The notes beneath the pieces are model-generated. The model worked only from the letters and a program-made list of their open reading frames with translations, searched no databases and was not told the DNA's origin. A stretch of DNA of 64,000 nt from contig DASPIK010000086.1 of the NCBI GenBank assembly GCA_035629075.1, positions 62,001 through 126,000 of the forward strand, given 5' to 3'. The position numbers and the translations under genes are program-made. Origin of the DNA: JAEZPW01 sp035629075. GTDB lineage: Bacteria > Acidobacteriota > Terriglobia > Terriglobales > Acidobacteriaceae. Of the stretch, positions 23,937 through 32,428 are shown piece after piece; within the stretch, counting starts at the first letter, position 1; each line of letters begins with the position of its first letter.

Positions 23937-26147
23937 TCAGTAATCTCCCAGCTCGACTATGGCTCGATAGACATCCTTCGCCTGAGGAAGAATTTCGTCT
24001 TCGAGTATCGGCTGATAAGCAACGAAGGTGTCCTGCGCCGCTACCCGCTTCACTGGAGCATCGAGATCGTCGAACAACTCGTCCGCTATCCGCGCGGCTA
24101 ACTCGGCACCGTAGCCCCAGCTCAGCATGTCTTCATGCGCAACAATGACGCGGTTGGTCTTTCGGACTGACTCGGCAATAGCTTCGAAATCATATGGATT
24201 GAGCGTTCGAAGGTCTACGACTTCAACAGAGACACCATTCTCGCGCCCAGCTCGTTGCGCTGCCTGCAACGCTCTCGGCACAACAGCGCCGTAGGTCACG
24301 ATCGTCATGTCAGTTCCCGGCTGAACAACTCGAGCCTTCCCAAATGGGATCATGTAATCCGGTCCCGGGTAGGGTGCGCGCCCGAACGTCTCGCGATAGA
24401 GCCTCTTGTGTTCCAGGAACATCACAGGGTCATCGCAACGTATGGCAGTACGCAGCAATCCATTCGCATCCAGCGCGTTCGATGGAAAGACGACCCGCAT
24501 GCCCGGTGTATGCGTGAAAAGACTCTCACCAGACTGCGAGTGATAGATCGACCCGCCCGTCAGGTAACCGCCGATCGCGACTCGAACCACCGCTGGACAA
24601 GAGAAGTTGTTGTTTGACCTCCACCGGATTAGCGGCAGTTCGTTCCTAAGCTGCTGCATCGCTGGCCAGATGTAATCGAAAAACTGTATTTCTACTACAG
24701 GCTTCAGCCCGCGTGTGGCCATGCCGACAGCTCGCCCCACGATGTTTGCTTCTGCCAAAGGCGAGTTGAACACACGATCGGGACCAAATTCACACTGTAG
24801 ACCGGCGGTCAGCTTGAACACTCCGCCCTTGCCCTTCACAAGTTGCTGGTTGAGGTACTGTTGCCGGCTGCAATCCGCAACATCCTCGCCGAACATGACG
24901 ATGCGCTGGTCGCGCCTCATCTCGTCCCTCAGACAGGCGTTGATGAGGTCAGCCATTGTTTTCTCGCCGGACGTTTGTGACGGTTTCTCCGATTCCGCTG
25001 CCGTCGTTACACTGGCTGATGCGAAATGCGGCTGCGTCTCGAACAGCTTCGACGTCGGATCGAGATCCGGAGAATAGACGTACAACGTCTCGGATCCCGG
25101 CTTAGGCAGTGCAGCTTCGAGGGCGCGGTTCGCCGCTTCCTGCACTTCGTTCTCAACTTCTTTCTCGAGTTGGTCTATACCCTTCTCATCCAGGATACCT
25201 TCACGAAGAAGGAACACTTGAAACCTGGTGATCGGGTCGCGCTGCGCGTCGCGCTCGCGTTCCTCTTGCGGACGGTAAAGCCGCTCGTCATCCGAGAGTG
25301 AGTGCGAGTAGGGCCGGATCACATGGCCGTGAACGAAAGCCGGACCATTGCCGGCGCGAATGTAGTCAACTGCGCGCTTTACGGCTGCGTAGCTGGCGAT
25401 CGGGTCGGTGCCATCGACTTCCTCGAAGTGAAAATTGGGAAATCCGGTGACCAGCTTGGAGATGTTCCCGCCCGCCGTGCCAATTTCGACCGGCACCGAA
25501 ATCGCGTACTCATTGTCTTCCACGAGGTACAACACGGGCAGCTTATTGTTTGACGCCGTGTTCAGGGACTCCCAGAATTCACCTTCGCTCGTTGTTCCAT
25601 CGCCGCAGGATACATAGACAACCTCATCGCCATGGAAGCTGACGTCCTTGAACTGGCGGTAGTCGCCCTCGCGCTTTTCCGCTGCTTCCGGGTGCTCGAC
25701 GAAGTACCGCCCGGCCTCTGCGCACCCAACCGCCTGCAGAAACTGTGTTCCGGTTGGCGACGACTGCGTGACAATGTTGAGTGCCTTGTGCCCCCAATGG
25801 GAAGGCATCTGGCGTCCGCCGGAATTTGGATCGTCCGCTGCGCCGACTGCCTCTAACAGTTGCTCGTAGGGCGTCATGCCCAGTGTCAGGCATAACGCAC
25901 GGTCACGGTAGTAGGGGTAGAACCAGTCGTAACCGCCTTTCAGACACAGCCCCGCCGCCACGAGCAGCGCTTCATGACCTGCGCCCGAAATCTGGAAGAA
26001 TATTTTCTGCTGTCTTTTGAGAAGGATCTCGCGATCGTCCAAGCGCCGGGACAGATACATGAGCCGATATATCTGGATCAACTGTTCTCGCGTTAGTCCT
26101 TCGTGTTTGCCCTGGGCGGTAATCTTCGGTTCGGTAGTGGTGGCCAT
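23937..26147 (-). CDS. 2-oxoacid dehydrogenase E1, fused alpha and beta subunits
   Basis: 736 residues. Residues 1-365 are the alpha subunit, with the thiamine diphosphate motif GDGTTSEG at 182-189 and its Asn at 212 (EDNEYAIS). Residues about 395-736 are the beta subunit (MADLINACLRDEM, GEDV, then the transketolase C-domain). The linker (about 366-395) is Ser/Thr/Glu-rich. The alpha/beta split and motifs match branched-chain 2-oxoacid or pyruvate dehydrogenase of the two-subunit kind, here in one chain. ATG 26147 follows AAGGAGAG. E2 and E3 genes are not in the window. Confidence 0.88.
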   Translation of the reverse strand: MATTTEPKITAQGKHEGLTREQLIQIYRLMYLSRRLDDREILLKRQQKIFFQISGAGHEALLVAAGLCLKGGYDWFYPYYRDRALCLTLGMTPYEQLLEAVGAADDPNSGGRQMPSHWGHKALNIVTQSSPTGTQFLQAVGCAEAGRYFVEHPEAAEKREGDYRQFKDVSFHGDEVVYVSCGDGTTSEGEFWESLNTASNNKLPVLYLVEDNEYAISVPVEIGTAGGNISKLVTGFPNFHFEEVDGTDPIASYAAVKRAVDYIRAGNGPAFVHGHVIRPYSHSLSDDERLYRPQEERERDAQRDPITRFQVFLLREGILDEKGIDQLEKEVENEVQEAANRALEAALPKPGSETLYVYSPDLDPTSKLFETQPHFASASVTTAAESEKPSQTSGEKTMADLINACLRDEMRRDQRIVMFGEDVADCSRQQYLNQQLVKGKGGVFKLTAGLQCEFGPDRVFNSPLAEANIVGRAVGMATRGLKPVVEIQFFDYIWPAMQQLRNELPLIRWRSNNNFSCPAVVRVAIGGYLTGGSIYHSQSGESLFTHTPGMRVVFPSNALDANGLLRTAIRCDDPVMFLEHKRLYRETFGRAPYPGPDYMIPFGKARVVQPGTDMTIVTYGAVVPRALQAAQRAGRENGVSVEVVDLRTLNPYDFEAIAESVRKTNRVIVAHEDMLSWGYGAELAARIADELFDDLDAPVKRVAAQDTFVAYQPILEDEILPQAKDVYRAIVELGDY

Positions 26148-26439
26148 CCACTCTCCTTGATTTTAGCTTCCGAGAGATCTCGTAACTGGCGCGTTTGGCT
26201 TATGTCGTCGCCAATGCGGATTTCATTTCTGCTGTAATGCTTTCGGGTCCCATGTCGGTTGGACTCTGGGCCACTGGATCGAAGATCCGACTTAGTGTGC
26301 TCCAGCATCCGTTCAGCCGCAGTCGTATATGGACGCGAAGAGCGGATATACTGGGGCGTTGCCGGGCTTGGCGCACGGCTCAATGATTGGATGCGCGGTT
26401 ACCCGCAACTAACGAAAGATGTAACGGAAACGCTTGACG

Positions 26440-27192
26440 ATGCTCAAAATGAATCGGCCAATCCCGACAGACCGAATCAAGCTGCTGATATTTGACCTGG
26501 ATGGGACCCTGGTTGACTCGCGACAGGATCTCGCCAATTCGGTAAACGCGATGCTGCGTTGGCTTGGTCGGCCTGAACTGCCTTGTGACGTGATCGCGAC
26601 CTATATCGGAGACGGCGCACCTATGCTCGTCCGCCGGGCTCTAGGCGACCCTGAAGACGATGCTCTGGTAATGGAAGCGCTTGAGTATTTCATGACGTGG
26701 TATCGCGAGCACAAGCTTGACAACACTTACGTGTACTCCGGGACAGTCGAGACGTTGCGGGCGCTTCGGGCCGCGCGCAATGGCACGCTGACAATGGCCG
26801 TGCTTAGCAATAAGCCCGTTAACCCTTCGCGCGCTATTGTTGAAGCGCTCGGCCTGGGCGAGTTCTTCTTCCAGACATATGGTGGCAATAGCTTCCCGAG
26901 CAGGAAGCCAGACCCGACAGGAGCTTTCAAGCTGCTGGAAGAGGCTGGGGGCGTCAGGCCCGACGAAACCATCATGATCGGTGATTCCCACAATGATGTC
27001 CTCACCGCCAAGAACGCTGGTATGTGGTCAATCGGGCTGACATACGGGCTCGCCCCGCAGACGCTGGAGATTTATCCGCCTGACATTCTCATCGACAGAC
27101 CCGATGAACTGGCCGCAGTCTTCGGCTTTAATGTCACTGCCCATGCGGACGCATCCGCCGAAGTCCCGCGGGGCGAGGGTTTTACTGGCTAG
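26440..27192 (+). CDS. gph: HAD hydrolase, phosphoglycolate phosphatase-like
   Basis: 250 residues from ATG 26440; ATG 26449 is also possible. The Gph pattern is clear: nucleophile DLDGTLVDS (19-27), a C1 helical cap with GDGAPMLVRRAL, Ser/Lys motifs (LSNK and SRKPDP) and the acidic motif IGDSHNDVLTAKNAG. The enzyme would dephosphorylate 2-phosphoglycolate, for example from DNA repair ends. Related HAD phosphatases share these motifs, so the substrate is probable but not certain. Confidence 0.75.
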   Translation: MLKMNRPIPTDRIKLLIFDLDGTLVDSRQDLANSVNAMLRWLGRPELPCDVIATYIGDGAPMLVRRALGDPEDDALVMEALEYFMTWYREHKLDNTYVYSGTVETLRALRAARNGTLTMAVLSNKPVNPSRAIVEALGLGEFFFQTYGGNSFPSRKPDPTGAFKLLEEAGGVRPDETIMIGDSHNDVLTAKNAGMWSIGLTYGLAPQTLEIYPPDILIDRPDELAAVFGFNVTAHADASAEVPRGEGFTG

Positions 27193-27307
27193 AACTGTTC
27201 GAAACCGGGCCATGTGGTGAAGTAGTCGTTTGCTCGCTCGTTAAACCGCGAACGATGTGGCAGTTCAACCAGGCATTCAAGCCCGAGTTCATCAGGGAGC
27301 GTGTGAT

Positions 27308-27577
27308 ATGGCCATTCTTGCTGGAACCATAGCGGTATGGGTCGTGCTCGCTGCCTCTGTTATCTTTCTGTTCCTGAGGCTGCGCAACGTCCCATCAGCT
27401 CGTAATTATCTGTGGACCAAGGTCTTTGCCGCTTTGCTCATGGCGTTAGCATTTGGGTTACGCCTCTCACCTCCTTACGTTAATGTCGCGAACTGGCTCG
27501 TAGGGATAGGTCTCGCAATTTGGGTTTTGGCCACAATTCTGTTCCGGCCACGCCGCCATGAACGACCGTTGCGATGA
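27308..27577 (+). CDS. Small three-helix membrane protein, unrecognised
   Basis: 89 residues from ATG 27308, chosen because GGGAG lies ten bases upstream; an in-frame codon at 27257 would add a non-hydrophobic extension. Three hydrophobic helices (about 4-24, 33-49 and 55-76) end in a basic tail RPRRHERPLR. No family recognised. It precedes uvrB by about 110 bases, but a promoter between them suggests separate expression. Confidence 0.6.
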   Translation: MAILAGTIAVWVVLAASVIFLFLRLRNVPSARNYLWTKVFAALLMALAFGLRLSPPYVNVANWLVGIGLAIWVLATILFRPRRHERPLR

Positions 27578-27579
27578 CC

Positions 27580-27585
27580 TATAAT
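27580..27585 (+). promoter_or_regulatory. -10 hexamer upstream of uvrB
   Basis: A perfect TATAAT lies 105 bases before the uvrB start. The -35 position (27557-27562, CATGAA) is poor, so activity may need an activator. No LexA-type box is recognised. Confidence 0.45.
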
Positions 27586-27689
27586 AGAGAGATGCCCACC
27601 CGCTCCGATTCTGTTTAGTGCCGCATCGGACGCGGCGCACACCGATCTCCGGCGTGGGGGCTCCACCAGTTCGCGAATAGTCGAGGACG

Positions 27690-29681
27690 ATGGATTTCAA
27701 GCTCACCAGCGAATATAAGCCCCGCGGCGACCAGGGTGCCGCGATCGAGTCTCTCGCTCGCGGTGTATATGACGGTGAAAAGCATCAGGTTCTGCTGGGA
27801 GTCACGGGTTCGGGCAAGACCTTCACGATGGCCAAGATCATCGAGCAGGTGAACCGTCCGGCACTCATACTGGCCCACAACAAGACACTGGCAGCGCAGC
27901 TCTACCACGAGTTCAAGAGCTTCTTCCCGCACAATGCAGTCGAGTATTTCGTATCGTATTACGACTACTATCAGCCTGAAGCCTACATTCCGTCCGGCGA
28001 CGTCTATATCGAGAAAGAAGCAACCATAAACGATGAACTCGACAAGCTGCGTCTTTCCGCGACGAAGTCATTGTTCGAGCGTCGGGACTGCATCATCGTC
28101 GCATCAGTAAGCTGCATATACGGCCTAGGTTCACCGGAAGCCTACTACGGCATGTTGCTCTTCCTCGAAAGAGGCCAGAAGATCAAGCGGGAAGACATCA
28201 CTCGCAAGCTGGTCGAGATTCTGTATGAACGCACGAACGACGACTTTCGGCGCGGCACGTTCCGGGTGCGCGGTGATGTCATCGAGGTCTTCCCCACTTA
28301 CGACGACAGCGCCTATCGTATCGAACTCTTCGGGGACGAAGTCGAATCTCTTTCCCAGATCGACCCGCTGTTCGGAACCGTAAAGCAGAAGTACGTGCGG
28401 CTGCCCATCTACCCGAAGTCGCACTACGTGATGAAGCCCGAGCAGAAGAGCAGCGCGGTTGAATCGATCCTGAAGGAGTTGGCGTGGTGGGAAGTTGAAC
28501 TCGAAAAGCAGGGGCGGTTGGTCGAATCGCAACGCGTTCACCAGCGCACGCGCTTCGATCTCGAGATGATCAAAGAGATGGGCTACTGCCACGGTATCGA
28601 GAACTACTCGCGCCACTTTACCGGGCGACTGCCGGGCGAACCGCCTCCGACATTGCTCGACTACGTTCCACGTGACTACCTGCTGTTCATCGACGAGTCG
28701 CATCAGACGGTTCCGCAAATTCACGGCATGTGGCACGGCGACCGTTCGCGAAAATCAACTCTGATTGAGTACGGTTTCCGTTTGCCGTCGGCACTCGACA
28801 ATCGTCCCCTCACGTTTGAGGAATTCGAAAATCGCGTTAACCAGGTGGTGTATGTTTCTGCTACTCCCGGACCTTACGAGCTGACTAAGGCAGCGGGTGT
28901 TGTTGTTGAGCAGATCATCCGGCCCACTGGCCTGCTCGATCCTCAGGTCGAGGTTCGCCCCGTCAAAGGTCAGATTGACGATCTGCTGCACGAGATCCGA
29001 GCGCGTGTGGCTAAAGGGGAGCGCGTGCTGGTCACGACTCTCACAAAGCGTATGGCCGAAGATCTTGCCGAGTACTACAGCGAAGTTGGCGTCCGTTGCC
29101 GATACATGCACTCGGAAATCGAAACACTCGAGCGAATCAAGATTTTGCGCGACCTTCGAAAGGGCGAATTCGACGTGCTGATCGGCATCAATCTCTTGCG
29201 CGAAGGCCTGGACCTGCCCGAGGTGTCACTCGTTGCGATTCTCGACGCTGACAAGGAAGGGTTCCTGCGCTCGTCGGGTTCGCTGATCCAAACGATCGGC
29301 CGATGCGCGAGGCATGTCGAGGGCCGCGCGATCCTCTATGCGGATCGCATGACAGACTCGATGAACAACGCCATCAACGAGACAGATCGCCGCCGCGCAA
29401 TCCAGCAAGCTTACAACGAAGAGCACGACATAACACCTCAATCGATTACCCGCCGGGCCGACATGTCGCTCGCCGCGATCGTGGGTGCCGATTACGTCGA
29501 ATTTGCGCCCGAACAGGCCGACGGCATACCCGAGTTCAAGTCCCAGGACGAACTCGATACTTACATTGCCCGGCTCGAAAACGATATGCGCGAAGCGGCC
29601 AAGAAGTTTGAGTTCGAGAAAGCCGCGAAGCTGCGCGACACGATCCGGGAACTGCGAACGAAGGAGTTCATGTTCGCCTAG
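27690..29681 (+). CDS. uvrB: Excinuclease ABC subunit B
   Basis: 663 residues, the full UvrB length. Walker A GVTGSGKT near residue 35, the beta-hairpin region YYDYYQPEAYIPSGDVYIEK at about 90-110, helicase motifs (DESHQ and QTIGRCARH), and a C-terminal UVR coiled coil from about 620 that binds UvrC. It is the damage-verifying helicase of nucleotide excision repair. uvrA and uvrC are not in the window. The UV-endonuclease gene uvsE is 13 kb downstream. Confidence 0.97.
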   Translation: MDFKLTSEYKPRGDQGAAIESLARGVYDGEKHQVLLGVTGSGKTFTMAKIIEQVNRPALILAHNKTLAAQLYHEFKSFFPHNAVEYFVSYYDYYQPEAYIPSGDVYIEKEATINDELDKLRLSATKSLFERRDCIIVASVSCIYGLGSPEAYYGMLLFLERGQKIKREDITRKLVEILYERTNDDFRRGTFRVRGDVIEVFPTYDDSAYRIELFGDEVESLSQIDPLFGTVKQKYVRLPIYPKSHYVMKPEQKSSAVESILKELAWWEVELEKQGRLVESQRVHQRTRFDLEMIKEMGYCHGIENYSRHFTGRLPGEPPPTLLDYVPRDYLLFIDESHQTVPQIHGMWHGDRSRKSTLIEYGFRLPSALDNRPLTFEEFENRVNQVVYVSATPGPYELTKAAGVVVEQIIRPTGLLDPQVEVRPVKGQIDDLLHEIRARVAKGERVLVTTLTKRMAEDLAEYYSEVGVRCRYMHSEIETLERIKILRDLRKGEFDVLIGINLLREGLDLPEVSLVAILDADKEGFLRSSGSLIQTIGRCARHVEGRAILYADRMTDSMNNAINETDRRRAIQQAYNEEHDITPQSITRRADMSLAAIVGADYVEFAPEQADGIPEFKSQDELDTYIARLENDMREAAKKFEFEKAAKLRDTIRELRTKEFMFA

Positions 29682-29801
29682 CAATTCAGGCGAGTCAAAT
29701 GACAGTGCTGGTGCACCACCTTTTGGTGCCAGATAGGTCCAGGAAATCTATCGGACGAACTCCGCGTAAGAGGTTCGACTTGGGGGTAAGTGTCGCAGAT
29801 G

Positions 29802-29832
29802 AAAAAGGGCGGGCTCTCGGCCCGCCCTTTAT
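29802..29832. terminator. Bidirectional terminator between uvrB and the chemosensory operon
   Basis: AAAGGGCGGGC (29804-29814) and GCCCGCCCTTT (29820-29830) form a perfect stem, flanked by A on one side and T on the other. It ends both uvrB and the minus-strand chemosensory operon. Confidence 0.8.
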
Positions 29833-29848
29833 CGCGCATCATCTCGAC

Positions 29849-30694
29849 TCACTCCGCTTCGCGCAACGTCTTCACATGTTCTTCTAGTGCGCGCGAATAC
29901 TCGCGCTCTGCCTGAAGCTCCGATTGCAACTTCTTCACCAAGCCTTCCAGTCTCATGATCTCGATTTTCCACTTCTGAACGTCGAGCGTTGATGGAGTGC
30001 TGGTCGGAGCAACCGTCCTCACCGGCATGAGCTGTCGCGCACCGGGTGGGGGAGCCTGCACGCTCGGATCTGGAACACCGATTGATGACGAGGTCCTCGC
30101 ATTCGTGTCATTCACTCCGGCCCCCGTGCGCAAACCCGGCGTGCTCGCCGGCAGAGGCGGAATCGGGTTAGTGATAGGCGGCGTGGCGCCGAGCGGCCCT
30201 GCGGATCGCCCTGCCGTGCGCGCCTGGAACGGCATTCCGGTAGCGGGCGCAGCAAATATGCTGCTCAGCGCAGCAGATGCTGCTGTCGCTGCAACCGGTG
30301 GCGCCTGTTTTGCTGCCGCCCTCGGGTTTAGCAATCGCCTTACCCTGCCAATCAGGTCTTGCGGCTGAAACGGCTTACGGATCAGTTCGTCCGCTTTTAC
30401 AGCGAACGCCTTCTCCGCAACTGCACGGTTCACCACGCCCGACATCAACACCACCGGCGTCCTGTTCAGACGCGGATGCTGCTTGATGAACTGGCAGACT
30501 TCATAGCCGTCCTTTTCAGGCATGATGAGGTCGCTGATGACTACGTCGGGTGCAACCTGTTCCATTTGGCTGAGCGCTGTCATAGCGTTGTGACACGCGA
30601 CAACGTTGATGTTCTCGCGGCGGAACGCGATTTTGATCACCTCGCGCATGGTGGCGCTGTCGTCTATGAAATAGACCGTCGGTGTCTGGCTCAT
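29849..30694 (-). CDS. Response regulator: receiver, Pro-rich linker, C-terminal coiled coil
   Basis: 281 residues. A complete receiver (1-120) has the acidic pair Asp11-Asp12, phosphoacceptor Asp55 (ISDLIMPEKDG) and Lys107 (RKPF). Residues about 125-235 are a low-complexity Ala/Pro/Thr linker, and 240-281 form a heptad-rich coiled coil (WKIEIMRLEGLVKKLQSEL). There is no DNA-binding or enzymatic domain. The phosphorylated protein probably acts by oligomerising or binding a partner through the coil. It is the last gene of the chemosensory operon. Its ATG overlaps the stop of the PATAN gene (ATGA). Confidence 0.8.
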   Translation of the reverse strand: MSQTPTVYFIDDSATMREVIKIAFRRENINVVACHNAMTALSQMEQVAPDVVISDLIMPEKDGYEVCQFIKQHPRLNRTPVVLMSGVVNRAVAEKAFAVKADELIRKPFQPQDLIGRVRRLLNPRAAAKQAPPVAATAASAALSSIFAAPATGMPFQARTAGRSAGPLGATPPITNPIPPLPASTPGLRTGAGVNDTNARTSSSIGVPDPSVQAPPPGARQLMPVRTVAPTSTPSTLDVQKWKIEIMRLEGLVKKLQSELQAEREYSRALEEHVKTLREAE

Positions 30695-31464
30695 TGGAAT
30701 TCTCCCTCTGCCGTGCCGCGCTCCTCATCAAGTTCCCGCAAGGCATCCAGCATCAGTTCGGTTACCGATCGGAGAACCGTCCTGGTTGCCGCTGTGTACC
30801 CTGGCACGAACTTGTAAACGCCCTTCTCCAGCCCTTCACAACTCTTAATGATATGCAGCACTGCGTCGTCGCCGATCAGATCGCCTGCTTCCGCGTGCGA
30901 GACTTCGCCGGCATCGAAGAAAATCACGCCATCCATGCTCACAGCGTTGATGTGCAGCGCTCCCGTCTGACGCGAATGCCCGAGCATTTGTATGATCCCC
31001 GGCAGGTCAAGATGCGAGAGGCTGCCTTCCAGCGCTGTCTGTTCCGTATCCAGCATCTGCGTGGGCTGAAAGCCTTCGTTCCGGCTCCGGAAAAACGTTC
31101 GAACCTGCGCCGCGATGGCTTCCGCCCCGATTCGGCGATCGATGTAGTCGTCGCATCCCGCCCGGAAGGCCTCCATGAGCGCGTGCTCACCGCCTTCCCC
31201 CATTGCTACCATGGCGACGTTTGCGGTCTTTGCATCTGCACGCAGGATCCTGGAGACATCGAAAGCGCCCATCTCGCGCAAGTTCGTCGAACATAAAATC
31301 GCGTCGGGCATATTCCACTCGAGCATGGTGAGTGCATAAGAGGGCTGCGCGCTGTGCAACACCTCGAACCCTTCGTGTTTCAGAGCATCAGCAAGGCGCC
31401 GCGCAAAGAATACGTTGCTGTCGATAATCAGAACTTTTCCGGGTTTCGTGATGGACGTGCTCAC
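30691..31464 (-). CDS. Pseudo-receiver plus PATAN (DUF4388) domain protein
   Basis: 257 residues from GTG 31464, which has GGAGG seven bases upstream and overlaps the previous stop as GTGA; a TTG 18 bases upstream is not needed. Residues 10-125 have the receiver fold (VLIIDSN...), but the phosphoacceptor is Ser59 in ILCSTNL and the conserved Lys is Arg110 or 111. So it should not be phosphorylated. Residues 145-250 are a PATAN/DUF4388 domain (LSHLDLPGIIQMLGHSRQTGALHI), a module found in PatA-type and PilG-like regulators of cyanobacteria and in other surface-motile bacteria. It probably works as a protein-protein adapter. Confidence 0.75.
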   Translation of the reverse strand: MSTSITKPGKVLIIDSNVFFARRLADALKHEGFEVLHSAQPSYALTMLEWNMPDAILCSTNLREMGAFDVSRILRADAKTANVAMVAMGEGGEHALMEAFRAGCDDYIDRRIGAEAIAAQVRTFFRSRNEGFQPTQMLDTEQTALEGSLSHLDLPGIIQMLGHSRQTGALHINAVSMDGVIFFDAGEVSHAEAGDLIGDDAVLHIIKSCEGLEKGVYKFVPGYTAATRTVLRSVTELMLDALRELDEERGTAEGEFQ

Positions 31465-31922
31465 TGACGCACCTCCGCCCAATTGTTCGCTGCTCGATGA
31501 GCTTCGGTGTACGCAGAGAAGATTCTGGCCAGATTCACTACCTCCACGGTCTGCTCTCCGATCTTCAGCGTGCCCGTCACGTACTCATCCGCTCCCTCCG
31601 GTACGGGCTTTAGCTTCGCGGTAACCAACTCACATTCCCCAGTCACCGGAATGGCTACCCACTCTCCCTCAGAAGCATTCCGTCGTGCAATCAGATAGAA
31701 CTTACGTATCGGCGCTCCGGGCCCAACGAGCACTTCCGCTACGTCGAAGACCGGGACGATACGGCCACGTCGCACAAGCACCCCCGTCACCAGCGGCGTC
31801 GTATGCGGAAACGTGTGCAGACGGTCAGGCTGGGCGAGTTCGGCCACCGCATCCGCAGGCAGTGCGAACCGCTTTCCGCCTACCGGAAACAGCACGTACG
31901 AGTTTGCGCCCGCCATGCTCAT
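31461..31922 (-). CDS. CheW-like coupling protein (second of three)
   Basis: 153 residues forming a single CheW domain, with the first strand YVLFPVGGKRFALPADAVAEL and a central VTGVLVRRGRIVPVFDVAEVL. The usual GVINLRG turn is changed to GVLVRRG. The C-terminal tail (AAYTEAHRAANN) is helical. CheW proteins bridge receptors and CheA. Its position directly after another CheW-like gene suggests two specialised couplers. Stop and start overlap with both neighbours by four bases. Confidence 0.8.
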   Translation of the reverse strand: MSMAGANSYVLFPVGGKRFALPADAVAELAQPDRLHTFPHTTPLVTGVLVRRGRIVPVFDVAEVLVGPGAPIRKFYLIARRNASEGEWVAIPVTGECELVTAKLKPVPEGADEYVTGTLKIGEQTVEVVNLARIFSAYTEAHRAANNWAEVRQ

Positions 31923-32428
31923 GAATTGAGTTCCGTCGTAGAAATTGCGTCGCCCAGTGCTTGCATTTCCACTTTGGTCAGGAATGCACCCGGATTGACT
32001 ATCGGGACTACCTCATGTTTTGGCTGTGCGCCCAGCAAAGCCAGGCCGCGGTACCAATTCCTCTCAGCGCCTCGGAACGCATTTGGCAGTGGGTGAACTC
32101 CGCAGACTTCTGTCATGCGATCGATATCGCCAACCAGCACCGCGGTTTTCGTGTTCCGTAACACCAGCACACGTGTTGCGCGCGCCGGCAACATCTTGAA
32201 ATGCACAGTCGCATCCACGACGAAGTAGAACTTTCCATCACGCAATAGCGAATACCGCACCTTACTGTTCGTCAGGTCCGGTGCAGTTCGCAGTGGTTTC
32301 AGACCCTGTGCATTTCGGATCTCGTCCACAGCCGTCGCCGCGATCGCAAACGTGCTCTCTCCGACGCGGAAAAGAATGACTGGTTCCCCGCGCTGAGTAG
32401 CCCTCCGTTGCTCGCGCGGCGATCTCAC
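31919..32428 (-). CDS. CheW-like coupling protein (third, diverged)
   Basis: 169 residues, GTG start overlapping the cheB stop as GTGA. It opens like CheW (VILFRVGESTFAIAATAVDEI), but the middle strand cluster is diverged: SLLRDGKFYFVVDATVHF replaces the normal GVINLRGxVIPVIDL. The call rests on this beginning, a plausible C-terminal pattern (VVPIVNPGAFL) and the location. It may be a coupler that no longer binds both partners. Confidence 0.65.
   Translation of the reverse strand: MRSPREQRRATQRGEPVILFRVGESTFAIAATAVDEIRNAQGLKPLRTAPDLTNSKVRYSLLRDGKFYFVVDATVHFKMLPARATRVLVLRNTKTAVLVGDIDRMTEVCGVHPLPNAFRGAERNWYRGLALLGAQPKHEVVPIVNPGAFLTKVEMQALGDAISTTELNS

Noticed and set aside
28131..28736. 201-codon minus-strand frame within uvrB
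   Set aside because: It falls wholly inside a certain uvrB and has no family match.
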